Assembly (NCBI GenBank): GCA_043513815.1
Contig: CP121313.1
Span: 62,001 to 126,000 of the forward strand
Length of the DNA: 64,000 bases
Direction: 5' to 3'
Origin: JANQIO01 sp043513815
Lineage (GTDB): Bacteria > Pseudomonadota > Gammaproteobacteria > Pseudomonadales > Halieaceae
Positions 8,422 through 17,382 of this stretch are shown here, in pieces. Within the stretch, counting starts at the first letter, position 1; each line of letters starts with the position of its first letter. Under the pieces are notes generated by a model, which had not been told where the DNA came from, ran no database searches, and saw only the letters and a list, made by a program, of their open reading frames with translations. The translations under genes and the position numbers were made by a program.

Positions 8422-8959
8422 AGCCACGCCGCTGGACGGTGTCATGGTCATCCAGCCGCGGGTATTCGGTGACGAGCGCGGCTTTTTTATGGAGAGCTGG
8501 AACGCCAGAACCTTTGCCGAGGGCGGACTGGACCTGAACTTTGTACAGGACAACCACAGCCGTTCCAGTCGCGGTATTCTGCGCGGCATGCACTTCCAGA
8601 CCGAGCAGGTCCAGGGAAAGCTGGTCAGGGTCACCGCCGGAGCGGTCTATGACGTGGTGGTGGACCTGCGCCAGAGTTCATCGAGCTTTGGCCAGTGGTT
8701 CGGCATCGAACTGCGGGCCGAGCAACACACCATGCTGTGGATGCCGCCAGGCTTTGCCCACGGGTTCCTGGTACTGTCGGACAGTGCCGACTTCCTCTAC
8801 AAGACCACCGACTACTACCATCCGGAATCGGAGGTATCACTGGCCTGGGATGATCCCACAGTGGGAATCAACTGGCCGTTAGCTGACGGCGAGAAGCCGC
8901 TGCTGTCGGACAAGGATGCCGCCGGGCTCAGCTGGAAGGATATTCCCTACTTTACCTAG
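8411..8959 (+). CDS. rfbC: dTDP-4-dehydrorhamnose 3,5-epimerase
   Basis: Third enzyme of dTDP-L-rhamnose synthesis, epimerising C3 and C5 of dTDP-4-keto-6-deoxyglucose. A 182-residue cupin protein of normal length with DERGFFMESWN near the N-terminus, the NHSRSSRGILRGMHFQ active-site segment (catalytic His in GMHFQ), and MPPGFAHGFLVLSD followed by YKTTDYYHPESE. The ATG at 8411 lies inside the last codons of rfbA; an upstream start at 8396 is possible but would lie deeper in rfbA. Its stop is followed by a G-rich 24-bp tandem repeat. Confidence 0.95.
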   Translation: MKFEATPLDGVMVIQPRVFGDERGFFMESWNARTFAEGGLDLNFVQDNHSRSSRGILRGMHFQTEQVQGKLVRVTAGAVYDVVVDLRQSSSSFGQWFGIELRAEQHTMLWMPPGFAHGFLVLSDSADFLYKTTDYYHPESEVSLAWDDPTVGINWPLADGEKPLLSDKDAAGLSWKDIPYFT

Positions 8960-9016
8960 ACTGCGTCTGCTGGTGCGGATTTCTAGCCTGGCCGCAGGCG
9001 CGTTTAACCGGGGGGG

Positions 9017-9111
9017 GGCCGCGGGCGCTATTTACCTGGTTGGCCGCGGGCGCTATGCACCTGGTGACCGCGGGCGCTATGCACCTGGTGGCCGCGGGCG
9101 CTATGGCGGCG
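9017..9111. repeat. 24-bp GC-rich tandem repeat, about four copies
   Basis: Units beginning GGCCGCGGGCGCTAT and ending CACCTGGT start at 9017, 9042, 9066 and 9090; the first spacing is 25 and the rest 24. A run of nine or more G residues precedes the first copy, and a diverged copy (GGCCGCAGGCGCG) is seen near 8990. The array fills the gap between the convergent rfbC and rfbB. The unit differs in sequence from the 23-bp array at 3880. Confidence 0.88.
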
Positions 9112-9116
9112 AGCTC

Positions 9117-10178
9117 TCAAGATTTCAGCAGCGGGCGCCACCAGCTCTCGTTGTCGAGGTACCAGTCAATCGTCACCTCTATGCCGCTTTCGAAGCTGTG
9201 CTGCGGCTGGTACCCGAGTTCTGAACTGATTTTGCCGGCATCGATGGCATAACGCCGATCATGGCCGGCGCGATCGGTGACGTACTCGATCAGGCTGTCG
9301 CTCTGGCCGCCGCGGGCTGCCGGTGATTGCGGGAAGCGTTCGGCCAGCGTCTCTCGCTGGGCAAAGCGCGCGTCCACTCGATTGCACAGCAACTTAACAA
9401 TATCGATATTGGCCCACTCATTGTTACCGCCAATGTTATAGGTCTCGCCTACGCGGCCACCTTCCAATACCAGTTCAATACCCCGGCAATGGTCCTCGAC
9501 AAACAGCCAGTCACGGATGTTCATGCCGTCGCCATAGATCGGCAGCGGCAATCCCCGCAGGATATTGGTCAGGCATAGGGGAATGAGCTTTTCCGGGAAG
9601 TGCAAGGGACCGTAATTGTTGGAACAGTTACTGGTGCTCACCTGCAGGCCGTAGGTGTGGTGGTAGGCACGCACCAGGTGATCCGAAGCTGCCTTGCTCG
9701 CCGAGTAGGGCGAGTTGGGTTCGTACTTCTGGTCCTCGAAAAAGCCGGGCGCATCGGCTGCCAGGGAACCGTAAACCTCGTCGGTGGATACGTGATGGAA
9801 GCGATGCTCCCGGCCGGCCTCCAGCCACACCGCGCGTGCCGCCTTCAGCAGGCTATGGGTGCCGACCACGTTGGTCTCGATAAAGGCGTCAGGTCCGCTG
9901 ATAGAGCGGTCCACGTGACTTTCCGCAGCAAAGTGCACGATGGTGTCCACCGCCTCTTCGCGCAGCAGGGCGGTCACCTTGTCTTCGTCACAGATGTCCG
10001 CGTGCACGAAACGAAAATCCGGGTGAGACTCGAGGCTAGCAAGATTGGCGCGATTACCGGCGTAGGTCAGCGCATCATAGGCAATCAGGCGATCGCCGGG
10101 ATGGCGGGACAGCCAATAGTGGGCGAAGTTGGCGCCGATGAATCCAGCGGCGCCGGTCACCAGCAGACAGCGGCTCAA
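9117..10178 (-). CDS. rfbB: dTDP-glucose 4,6-dehydratase
   Basis: Second enzyme of dTDP-L-rhamnose synthesis, converting dTDP-glucose to dTDP-4-keto-6-deoxyglucose with tightly bound NAD. The 353 residues begin with the Rossmann motif GAAGFIGANF at about 8-17; HFAAESHVDRSI, STDEVYG and YSASKAASDHLVRAYHHTYGL (YxxxK catalytic pair) follow, as in RmlB. Length is typical. It sits 28 bases after rfbD on the same strand. Having rfbDB and rfbAC on opposite strands, converging across a repeat, is less usual than a single rmlBDAC operon. Confidence 0.95.
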   Translation of the reverse strand: MSRCLLVTGAAGFIGANFAHYWLSRHPGDRLIAYDALTYAGNRANLASLESHPDFRFVHADICDEDKVTALLREEAVDTIVHFAAESHVDRSISGPDAFIETNVVGTHSLLKAARAVWLEAGREHRFHHVSTDEVYGSLAADAPGFFEDQKYEPNSPYSASKAASDHLVRAYHHTYGLQVSTSNCSNNYGPLHFPEKLIPLCLTNILRGLPLPIYGDGMNIRDWLFVEDHCRGIELVLEGGRVGETYNIGGNNEWANIDIVKLLCNRVDARFAQRETLAERFPQSPAARGGQSDSLIEYVTDRAGHDRRYAIDAGKISSELGYQPQHSFESGIEVTIDWYLDNESWWRPLLKS

Positions 10179-10206
10179 GGTATTCTCACTCCTGTTTCAG
10201 TTCCCG

Positions 10207-11094
10207 TCACGTGCGGCTCTCGGCAGGATGTGCCTGCAGGTCTTCGAGCATCGCTTGCAGCTGGTCCTGCCAGGGCAGCGCCTGACGGCCGAGCAGCGCT
10301 TCTGTACTGGACAGGTCAAGAACGCTGAACGGCGGCCGTCGGGCCGGTGTCGGGTATTCCGTGGTGGGTATGGGTTCGATCTCGATTTCGCGATCCAGCA
10401 GGCCCAGGGCCAGGGCGCGGTTCTGGATTTCGCAGGCAAAAGCATGCCAGCTGCAGCGCCCACCGTCTGTCCAGTGGTAGATGCCATGGGCCTCAGGGTG
10501 TTCCAGCAGGTCCCAAAGGCTTTGCGCCAGACCGGCGGCCCAGGTGGGCGCACCCACCTGATCTTCCACCACGCGCAAGCTGTCGCGCTCTGCCATCAAT
10601 CGCAGCATGGTCTTGACGAAATTCTGGCCGAAGCGTGAGTACACCCAGGCCGTGCGCATCACCACCGAGCGCCGCGGCAGGATCTCCCGCACCCGACACT
10701 CTCCCGCCAGCTTGCTGTGGCCATAAACCCCCAGGGGGCGCGTGTCTGCCCGGGGCCGGTAGGGCTCGCTGGCCTCACCGTCGAATACAAAGTCGGTAGA
10801 CACCTGCAGCAACCGGGCCCCGCAACGCTCTGCCGCCCGCGCCAGGTAGCCAGGTCCCTCGGCATTGATGGCCACCGCCACGTCGGGTTTAGATTCTGCG
10901 CCGTCCACTGCGGTATAGGCAGCGGCGTTGATAATGACCTCTGGCTGGCAGTCCGCGACGAACGCCATCACATCGTCCTGCCTACGAATATCCAGTTCGT
11001 TCCGGGTCGTCGCCACCAGATCCACGCCGGTCGGACAGGACAACTCAAGTTCTTGCCCAAGTTGGCCACCGGCGCCGAGGATGAGGGTTTTCAC
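10207..11094 (-). CDS. rfbD: dTDP-4-dehydrorhamnose reductase
   Basis: Last enzyme of dTDP-L-rhamnose synthesis, reducing the 4-keto group with NAD(P)H. The 295-residue extended-SDR protein starts with ILGAGGQLGQE (nucleotide-binding loop) and has NAAAYTAVDGAES, STDFVFDG and the YGHSKLAGE catalytic YxxxK, all typical of RmlD. The gene lies between glnE and rfbB on the minus strand, with about 50 bases to glnE, so transcription from the gspE-like/glnE side into rfbDB is possible. Confidence 0.95.
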   Translation of the reverse strand: MKTLILGAGGQLGQELELSCPTGVDLVATTRNELDIRRQDDVMAFVADCQPEVIINAAAYTAVDGAESKPDVAVAINAEGPGYLARAAERCGARLLQVSTDFVFDGEASEPYRPRADTRPLGVYGHSKLAGECRVREILPRRSVVMRTAWVYSRFGQNFVKTMLRLMAERDSLRVVEDQVGAPTWAAGLAQSLWDLLEHPEAHGIYHWTDGGRCSWHAFACEIQNRALALGLLDREIEIEPIPTTEYPTPARRPPFSVLDLSSTEALLGRQALPWQDQLQAMLEDLQAHPAESRT

Positions 11095-11145
11095 AGGCTT
11101 TTCTCCACTTGTCGCGCCGCGACTTTGCGCTGTTCGCTAGCTATT

Positions 11146-13980
11146 TTACTGGCCCCCGGTGGGTGCCGTCGGGCTTTTTTCTGCTTCGCCCAGCAACTGT
11201 TTCCAGCAGCTCTGGACTACGGCCCGCTGCTGTGCAAACCGTTCCGCATCCACAACGTCGGGCTGCTGCTGCAATGCCAGCTGATGCGCGGCGGTTCTAT
11301 AGCTCTTGTAGGCTTCGATGAGATTCTCGCTATCGCCCCGCGAGAGCAGGTCTTCACGTGACAGGGTTTCGAGAATCCGGATATTGTCAGACCACTCGGC
11401 CAGCGCCGGTGTCTGATGCGCCCAGGCCAGGACGGCATATTGCACCATAAATTCTATATCGACGATACCACCGCGCCCCTGCTTGAGATGGAACTCGCCG
11501 CTAGCCTCGGCGCTGGCCGGCAGCAGGTGGGCGCGCATCTTCGCACGCATATCGACGACTTCTCCGGCCAGCTCTGCGGGCACACGTGGCTGGCACAGCA
11601 CTTCCCGCCGCACCGCTTCACAGCGTTGGGCCAGGGCCCTGTCACCGGCAATAACCCGGGCTCGCACCAGGGCCTGGTGTTCCCAGGTCCAGGCGGAATT
11701 CTGCTGGTAATCGCTAAAGGCCTTGAAACTCGCTACCAGCATGCCGGAGTTACCCTGCGGCCGCAGCCGCATGTCGACCTCGTACAGGGGGCCCATGGCG
11801 GTGCGGGTATCGAGTATGTGGATGATGCGCTGGCCGAGGCGGGTATAGAACACCGAGCAATCCAGTGCCCGCTCGCCATCGGTGGTGCCGGTGGCGGCAG
11901 AGTCGTAGATGAATACCAGATCCAGATCCGAGCCATGCCCCAGCTCGATGCCCCCCAGTTTTCCGTAACCCATCACCACAAAGCCACAATCGGCGAGACC
12001 GTCATCCCCGTAGGACACACGCGAGCCATCCTGCTCCCTGGAGGGCCGGCCCAGCCTCCCAGTCAGATCCTGCCAGGCCATGGCCAGGGCACGTTCGAGT
12101 ATGACCTCGGCGAGGAAAGTCAGCTTGTCGCTGACCTGCATCAGCGGCAGGCGCCCGGTCACCTCGCTGGCTGCCACCTTGAGCTGCTGGGCAGCCTTGA
12201 AATAGCGCAACGCATCCATGTTGCCCTCGAGATCATCCGGCGCCAGCCGCGCCAGCTGCTGACGCAGCTCATCGGCCAGCGCCTCGCGGTCAGGCGGTGT
12301 GTACAGGTCGGCCGCATCCAGCAGTTCGTCCAGCAACACCGGGTTGCGGGCCAGTTCGGCGGAGATCCAAGGGCTGGCCGCACACAGCTGCACCAGTTCC
12401 TTGAGCGCCTCGGGGTTCTCCAGCAGCAGCACCAGGTAGGCGCTGCGACGCGCGACGGCAACAACCAGTGGCAGGACCCGCTCGAGGCCGGTATCACTGT
12501 CGTCGATGGCCGCCGCCGCACACAACAATTTGGGCATGAACTGGTCGAGGCGGTCGCGGCCCTCGGACTGCAGCTGACGCAGCCTTGAGGACCCACGGAG
12601 CTTGCCGAGAGCTTCTGCTACCTGTTCACCGTCGGCAAAACCCAGCGCTTCCAGAGCGGCGGGCTCGATGGCATTGGGCCAGATACCGGTATCGCTGACC
12701 TCACTGACGCTCGCCTCCGGTGGCGCGATCAGTGCAGCGAAGTGAGCGCTAACTCTTGACCGGTGTTTTCCCAGCACTGACTCGAAGCTGTCCCAGTCGG
12801 CAAAGTCCATGGCAGCCAGCAAAGCCTCTCGGGCCGCAGCAGACGTCGGCAGGGACTGGGTCTGACGGTCCTCGTAGCCTTGGATGGCATGTTCCACGTC
12901 ACGCAGGAAGAGATAGGCCTGTTCCAGCTCCAGGGCCGCCTCCGCAGGCAGGCAATCCTCATCTACCAGCGCCCGCAGTACCGGCAACAGGGCGACATTG
13001 CGCAGGGGAGCGCTGCGACCGCCACGAATCAGCTGGAAGCACTGCACGATGAACTCGACTTCACGGATACCGCCACCACCCAGCTTGACGTCGGCCTGGA
13101 GACCACGGCGACGCACTTCGGCACTGATCATTTCCTTCATGTCGCGCAGAGATTCGATAACGCTGAAATCGATATACCGGCGGTACACGAAGGGCTGCAG
13201 GCACCGCATGAGTTGTCGTGCCCTGCCCGGGTCACCGGTGATAGCCCGGGCCTTGATCAGCGCGTAGCGTTCCCAGTCGCGCCCCTGGTCCTGGTAGTAC
13301 TCTTCCAGCGCACTGAAGTTATGCACCAGCGCCCCACTCTCGCCGTAGGGTCGCAGGCGCATATCGACCCGGAACACAAAGCCCTCGACGGTGGAACGAT
13401 CCAGGGCACCGATCAGCTTCTGGCCGAGCTTGATAAAGAATTCCTGGTTGCTGGTAGGTTTTTGCTCGCCGTCGGTAGTGCCCTTGTCCGGATAGCTGAA
13501 GATCAGGTCGATATCCGAGGAGACATTGAGTTCACGGGCGCCCAGCTTGCCCATGGCAATGACCACCAGCTGCTGCGGCTCGCCGGCCCGGTTGCGGGGC
13601 TCGCCGTGCTGGGCCACCAGCGCCTTGTGCCACCAGTCCTGCGCGACGCAGATGCAGGCTTCTGCCAACAGCGAGGTATCGCGGGTGGTTTCCATGGTGG
13701 GGGCAAGTCGGTTGAAGTCGCGCCACAGGATGCGCAGCATCTCGCGCCGCCTGAGCCGACGCAGCAGCCGGTCCAGGCTATCGGAATCCTCGCAGGCGCT
13801 GGCCTGGGGCGCCAGCCGAGCGCTGATTTCATCCTCGGTATAGCTGCGCTGCAGGTCACCGGAGTTGCGCAGCGCCGCCAGCAGCCGGGGGTCGCGCTCA
13901 AAACAGGTGGCCGCAAAACGACTGGCTGCCAGCAGGCGGGCCTGCTGTTTGTCCAGGAGAGTGTCAGTGCTGTCAGCCAT
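11146..13980 (-). CDS. glnE: Bifunctional glutamine synthetase adenylyltransferase/deadenylase
   Basis: Controls glutamine synthetase by adding or removing AMP in response to glutamine and PII. The 944 residues are almost exactly the E. coli length and show two nucleotidyltransferase halves: VSSDIDLIFSYP at about 154-165 in the N-terminal, deadenylating half, and GHGSDLDLVFIYD in the C-terminal, adenylylating half, each followed by a conserved MRLRP-x-G segment and a helical domain. The gene starts six bases after the stop of the upstream secretion-type ATPase, so both probably share a transcript. No glnA or glnD is in the window. Confidence 0.95.
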   Translation of the reverse strand: MADSTDTLLDKQQARLLAASRFAATCFERDPRLLAALRNSGDLQRSYTEDEISARLAPQASACEDSDSLDRLLRRLRRREMLRILWRDFNRLAPTMETTRDTSLLAEACICVAQDWWHKALVAQHGEPRNRAGEPQQLVVIAMGKLGARELNVSSDIDLIFSYPDKGTTDGEQKPTSNQEFFIKLGQKLIGALDRSTVEGFVFRVDMRLRPYGESGALVHNFSALEEYYQDQGRDWERYALIKARAITGDPGRARQLMRCLQPFVYRRYIDFSVIESLRDMKEMISAEVRRRGLQADVKLGGGGIREVEFIVQCFQLIRGGRSAPLRNVALLPVLRALVDEDCLPAEAALELEQAYLFLRDVEHAIQGYEDRQTQSLPTSAAAREALLAAMDFADWDSFESVLGKHRSRVSAHFAALIAPPEASVSEVSDTGIWPNAIEPAALEALGFADGEQVAEALGKLRGSSRLRQLQSEGRDRLDQFMPKLLCAAAAIDDSDTGLERVLPLVVAVARRSAYLVLLLENPEALKELVQLCAASPWISAELARNPVLLDELLDAADLYTPPDREALADELRQQLARLAPDDLEGNMDALRYFKAAQQLKVAASEVTGRLPLMQVSDKLTFLAEVILERALAMAWQDLTGRLGRPSREQDGSRVSYGDDGLADCGFVVMGYGKLGGIELGHGSDLDLVFIYDSAATGTTDGERALDCSVFYTRLGQRIIHILDTRTAMGPLYEVDMRLRPQGNSGMLVASFKAFSDYQQNSAWTWEHQALVRARVIAGDRALAQRCEAVRREVLCQPRVPAELAGEVVDMRAKMRAHLLPASAEASGEFHLKQGRGGIVDIEFMVQYAVLAWAHQTPALAEWSDNIRILETLSREDLLSRGDSENLIEAYKSYRTAAHQLALQQQPDVVDAERFAQQRAVVQSCWKQLLGEAEKSPTAPTGGQ

Positions 13981-13986
13981 CCCCGG

Positions 13987-15765
13987 TCAGTGAGTGACGG
14001 TGGGGGCCACCCGCATGACTTCCTCGATGGTGGTCTCGCCGTTGGCCACCCGGGTCGCACCGCTCAGGCGCAGTGTTCGCATACCTTCTTTCATCGCCAG
14101 CTTGCGCATGGTGTCCACTTCGGTGTGGGGCAGCACCAACTCCTGGATCCCGGGGCTCAGCACCAGCACCTCGTAGATACCCTGGCGACCCATATAACCG
14201 GTGTCACGGCACTCCTGGCAGCCCACCGGGCGGCACACACTGGCCGGCGGCTTGACCTTCCAGGGCTGGGTCAGCTGGACCCAGGCGTCTTCATCGACCG
14301 CTTCTTCCTGCTTGCAGCTAGGGCACAGGATGCGCACCAACCGCTGGGCCATGATGCCGCGCACGGTGTTCTTGATGAGATAGGCAGGCACCCCCAATTC
14401 CAGCAGGCGGCTGACCGCGCTGGGGGCATCATTGGTGTGCAGGGTGGAAATGACCAGGTGACCGGTCAGGGCAGCCTGCACTGCCATTTCGGCGGTCTCA
14501 AGGTCACGAATCTCGCCCACCATGATGATGTCCGGGTCCTGGCGCATCAGCGCCCGCACCCCGGTGGCAAAATCCAGCTCGATCTGGTGATTGACCTGCA
14601 TCTGGTTGAAAGTGCCTTCCACCATCTCGATGGGGTCTTCGATAGTGCAGACATTGACCTCGGAGGTGGCGAGCTGGCGCAGGGTCGAGTACAGCGTGGT
14701 CGTCTTGCCGGATCCGGTAGGCCCGGTCACCAGCACGATGCCGTGGCCCATATCGTTCATGCTGTTCCAGCGCCGCAGGTCCTCGTTGGCTAGGCCCAGC
14801 TGCTCGAAGCTTTTCTGCAGCACTTCCGGGTCGAAAATACGCATCACCAGCTTTTCGCCGAACGCCGTCGGCAGAGTAGAGAGGCGCAGCTCCACTTCGT
14901 TGCCTTCCGGGCTGCGGGTCTTAAGGCGACCGTCCTGGGGGCGGCGCTTTTCCGCCACATCCATTCGGCCCAGGATCTTGAACCGACTGGTGACCGCCGC
15001 GCCCACCTGGGCGGGCAGCTCGTAGACCTGGTAGAGCACCCCATCGATGCGGAAGCGCACGTTGCCCACATCGCGGCGCGGCTCGATATGAATATCGCTG
15101 GCACGCTGCTCAAAAGCGTACTGAAGCAACCAGTCGACGATACGCACGATGTGCTGGTCGTTGGCATCGGGCTCCATCTTGGAACCCAGCTCCAGCATCT
15201 GTTCGAGGTTGGTGACTTTGGCAGACCCGGTATTACGCCCGCCACCGCGAGCGTCGGCGCCTGCCACCGAGCGTGCCATATTGTAGAACTCGGCGGTGTG
15301 TCGGGTGATGTCCCGCGGGTCTGCCAGCACTCGCTTGATGGGCTTGCGCAGCACATGCTCGAGGTTGGACTCCCAGGCCGACACCCAGGGCTCGGCGCTG
15401 GCAATCTGGACCTCGCTGTCGCTGACTTCGACGGCGAGTATCTTGTGGCGCTGGGCGAAGGCCAGCGACATGACGTCGGCGATGGCACCCACATTGATCT
15501 TGAGCGGATCGATCTGGTAAACCGGCTGTTCGCTTTGTTCGGACAGCCAGCCCAACAGCCGCTCCATGTCCAGTGCACGGCCGTTGCGCGGATCTTTCAC
15601 GCCCTGCTCGGCGAGAAACACCAGCGGGTGCACACTGCCGGCGTTGGCATCTGCCAGCCGCTGGCGATCCTCGTTGGCGAGGAGTCCGTCGCTGTGCAAA
15701 TCCACCACCAGGGACTTGAGGTCGAGGTGCCGTTCCATCGGCCGTTCCCCGAATGTCGCCACCAT
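13987..15765 (-). CDS. GspE/PulE family secretion-type ATPase
   Basis: A 592-residue hexameric ATPase of the type II secretion/type IV pilus assembly family. After an N-terminal MshEN-like region come the Walker A GPTGSGKTTTLYS, an aspartate box, Walker B IIMVGEIRD, the His box (LVISTLHTNDAPSA) and a four-cysteine zinc site (CPSC, then CQEC about 40 residues later) typical of GspE and PilB. No pilin, PilC/GspF or other secretion gene is nearby, so its partners must be encoded elsewhere. An ATG at 15765 with GGAG upstream is used; MERHLDL at 15738 is an alternative. It sits directly before glnE. Whether it serves type II secretion, pili or another filament cannot be told here. Confidence 0.85.
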   Translation of the reverse strand: MVATFGERPMERHLDLKSLVVDLHSDGLLANEDRQRLADANAGSVHPLVFLAEQGVKDPRNGRALDMERLLGWLSEQSEQPVYQIDPLKINVGAIADVMSLAFAQRHKILAVEVSDSEVQIASAEPWVSAWESNLEHVLRKPIKRVLADPRDITRHTAEFYNMARSVAGADARGGGRNTGSAKVTNLEQMLELGSKMEPDANDQHIVRIVDWLLQYAFEQRASDIHIEPRRDVGNVRFRIDGVLYQVYELPAQVGAAVTSRFKILGRMDVAEKRRPQDGRLKTRSPEGNEVELRLSTLPTAFGEKLVMRIFDPEVLQKSFEQLGLANEDLRRWNSMNDMGHGIVLVTGPTGSGKTTTLYSTLRQLATSEVNVCTIEDPIEMVEGTFNQMQVNHQIELDFATGVRALMRQDPDIIMVGEIRDLETAEMAVQAALTGHLVISTLHTNDAPSAVSRLLELGVPAYLIKNTVRGIMAQRLVRILCPSCKQEEAVDEDAWVQLTQPWKVKPPASVCRPVGCQECRDTGYMGRQGIYEVLVLSPGIQELVLPHTEVDTMRKLAMKEGMRTLRLSGATRVANGETTIEEVMRVAPTVTH

Positions 15766-15908
15766 AGGACGCTCCGGCTTGAATCGTCCGGAAATGCTAC
15801 CACAGGCGACCCATGTGAACGGTGTAACTTTTCTCGAATCGGGCTTCTACTTCGCGGCCGTCGGGCAGCCTCTGCACACCGGAAGACTGCTACCACCACG
15901 CCAGGTAA

Positions 15909-16152
15909 TTTATTGCTGCACACGGGACGCTGCCGCTGGTGCTCGCCTGCCTGTTTGGGTTTTTCATGGCCTGGGGCGTCGGCGCCAGTGCCGTCGCCAA
16001 CGCGGTGGGACCAGTGGCTGCAGGGACCAACAACATCGCCTCGGGTGGCGATATTGCCGCCAGATCCGCCATGCCAGGCTGGATTCTGCTGCTGGGCGGG
16101 GGGCCTGGCCATCATCTTTTTCTTCATGTTCAAGGCCAGCTTCGGCAGCTAA
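15909..16152 (+). pseudogene. Remnant of a PiT-family phosphate permease
   Basis: About 80 codons that read like three pieces of a PiT/PHO4 inorganic phosphate transporter joined together. The first piece (LACLFGFFMAWGVGA) matches the N-terminal helix of the family; it runs at a VANAVGPVAAG segment into what is normally the second PHO4 repeat, with SGGDIAARSAMPGWILLLGG; after a frame change in a G-run near 16098-16104 the C-terminal end LAIIFFFMFKASFGS and a stop follow. An intact protein has 420 or more residues. The ANDVANA element occurs in both halves of PiT proteins, so recombination between them could explain the first join. No start codon is seen in the expected place. Identification rests on my recognition of the family and needs a search. 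Confidence 0.6.
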
Positions 16153-16167
16153 AGGTATACTGGTGCC

Positions 16168-17319
16168 ATGAATGCCTCCCTGCCAGGGCCGGTAGCGCTC
16201 CTGCACCAGCTCGTGAGCCTGCCTTCCGTCAGTTCCACCACCCCCAGCCTTGATATGGGCAACCGCCCGGTCATCGATCTGCTGGCGGGTTACCTGGAAA
16301 GTCTGGGTTTCGACATCGAAATCCAGGCCCTGGATGCGCATGGCCACAAGGCCAACCTGCTGGCTACTCGCGGCACCGGACCCGGTGGCCTGGTCCTCGC
16401 AGGCCACACCGATACCGTACCTTACGACGACGGCCGCTGGTCGGTAGACCCACTGGCGATTACCGAACGCGACAACCGTCTGTACGGCCTCGGTAGTACT
16501 GACATGAAGGGCTTCTTCCCGCTGGCCATCGAGGCGGCCAGGGCGTTCAGCGATACCCCACTCGAGGCCCCGTTAATCATTCTCGCCACCGCCGATGAGG
16601 AAAGCTCGATGAACGGCGCCCGTGCCCTGGCCGCCGCGGGCAAGCCCAAGGCCCGTCAGGCCATTATCGGTGAACCCACCGGGCTGCGGCCCGTTCGCCT
16701 GCACAAGGGCATCATGATGGAGGCCGTGAAAATTCGCGGCCAGTCGGGCCACTCTTCGGACCCGGCGCTGGGCAACAATGCGCTGGAGGGTCTGCACGCC
16801 GTGCTCGGTGAGCTGATGGCCTACCGCGGCGAGCTCACCCAGCGCTTCCGCCACCCGCAGTTCAGTGTGCCCCACCCCACTCTCAATCTGGGTTGCGTCC
16901 ACGGCGGTGATAATCCCAATCGCATCTGCGGCAGCGCCGAGCTGCACTTCGACGTGCGGGTCACGCCGGGCTTCAGCAATAGCGAGGCTCGCGAAGAACT
17001 GCGCGAGCGGCTCACCGGGCTCGGTGCAGATTCGGGCCTGGACATCTCCATGGAATCGCTGATTGCGGGGGCAGATTCCTTTGAGCAGGCGGCCGACTGC
17101 GAACTGGTCAAGCTCGCCGAGCGGCTCACGGGCCACCGCGCCGAAGCCGTGGCCTTTGCCACCGAAGCACCCTACCTGCAGCAACTGGGCATGGACACTA
17201 TCGTGCTGGGACCGGGCTCGATCGACCGCGCCCATCAGCCCGACGAATACATCGAAATGGACCAGTTGCAGCCCTGCATCGACCTGCTGCGTCGCTTTAT
17301 CGGGCACTTCTGCCAGTAG
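16168..17319 (+). CDS. argE: Acetylornithine deacetylase
   Basis: Zinc-dependent M20 amidohydrolase that releases acetate from N-acetylornithine to give ornithine in arginine synthesis. The 383 residues are the family's length. Metal ligands are visible in order: LAGHTDTVPYDDGRW (His, with the catalytic Asp two residues on), GLGSTDMKGFF (bridging Asp), TADEESSM (Glu pair), and a C-terminal VLGPGSIDRAHQPDEY with the last His. It is followed 63 bases later by argA, so the window holds the first and fifth steps of the linear arginine pathway side by side. A related M20 peptidase activity cannot be excluded, but the context is strong. Confidence 0.92.
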   Translation: MNASLPGPVALLHQLVSLPSVSSTTPSLDMGNRPVIDLLAGYLESLGFDIEIQALDAHGHKANLLATRGTGPGGLVLAGHTDTVPYDDGRWSVDPLAITERDNRLYGLGSTDMKGFFPLAIEAARAFSDTPLEAPLIILATADEESSMNGARALAAAGKPKARQAIIGEPTGLRPVRLHKGIMMEAVKIRGQSGHSSDPALGNNALEGLHAVLGELMAYRGELTQRFRHPQFSVPHPTLNLGCVHGGDNPNRICGSAELHFDVRVTPGFSNSEAREELRERLTGLGADSGLDISMESLIAGADSFEQAADCELVKLAERLTGHRAEAVAFATEAPYLQQLGMDTIVLGPGSIDRAHQPDEYIEMDQLQPCIDLLRRFIGHFCQ

Positions 17320-17382
17320 GCAGATTCTCCGCGATAAGCTAGTCTTGCCGCTTTCCGGCAGTCACTGCTCTAACACGTCGCC

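Noticed and set aside
12890..12905. Third parS-like site (TGTTCCACGT...)
   Set aside because: Only the left half matches; the right arm is CACGC and not GGAAC.
12880..14793. Long plus-strand frame of 637 codons antisense to glnE and the GspE-type gene
   Set aside because: His/Gln/Ala-rich mirror of two well-identified genes, caused by high GC at third positions.
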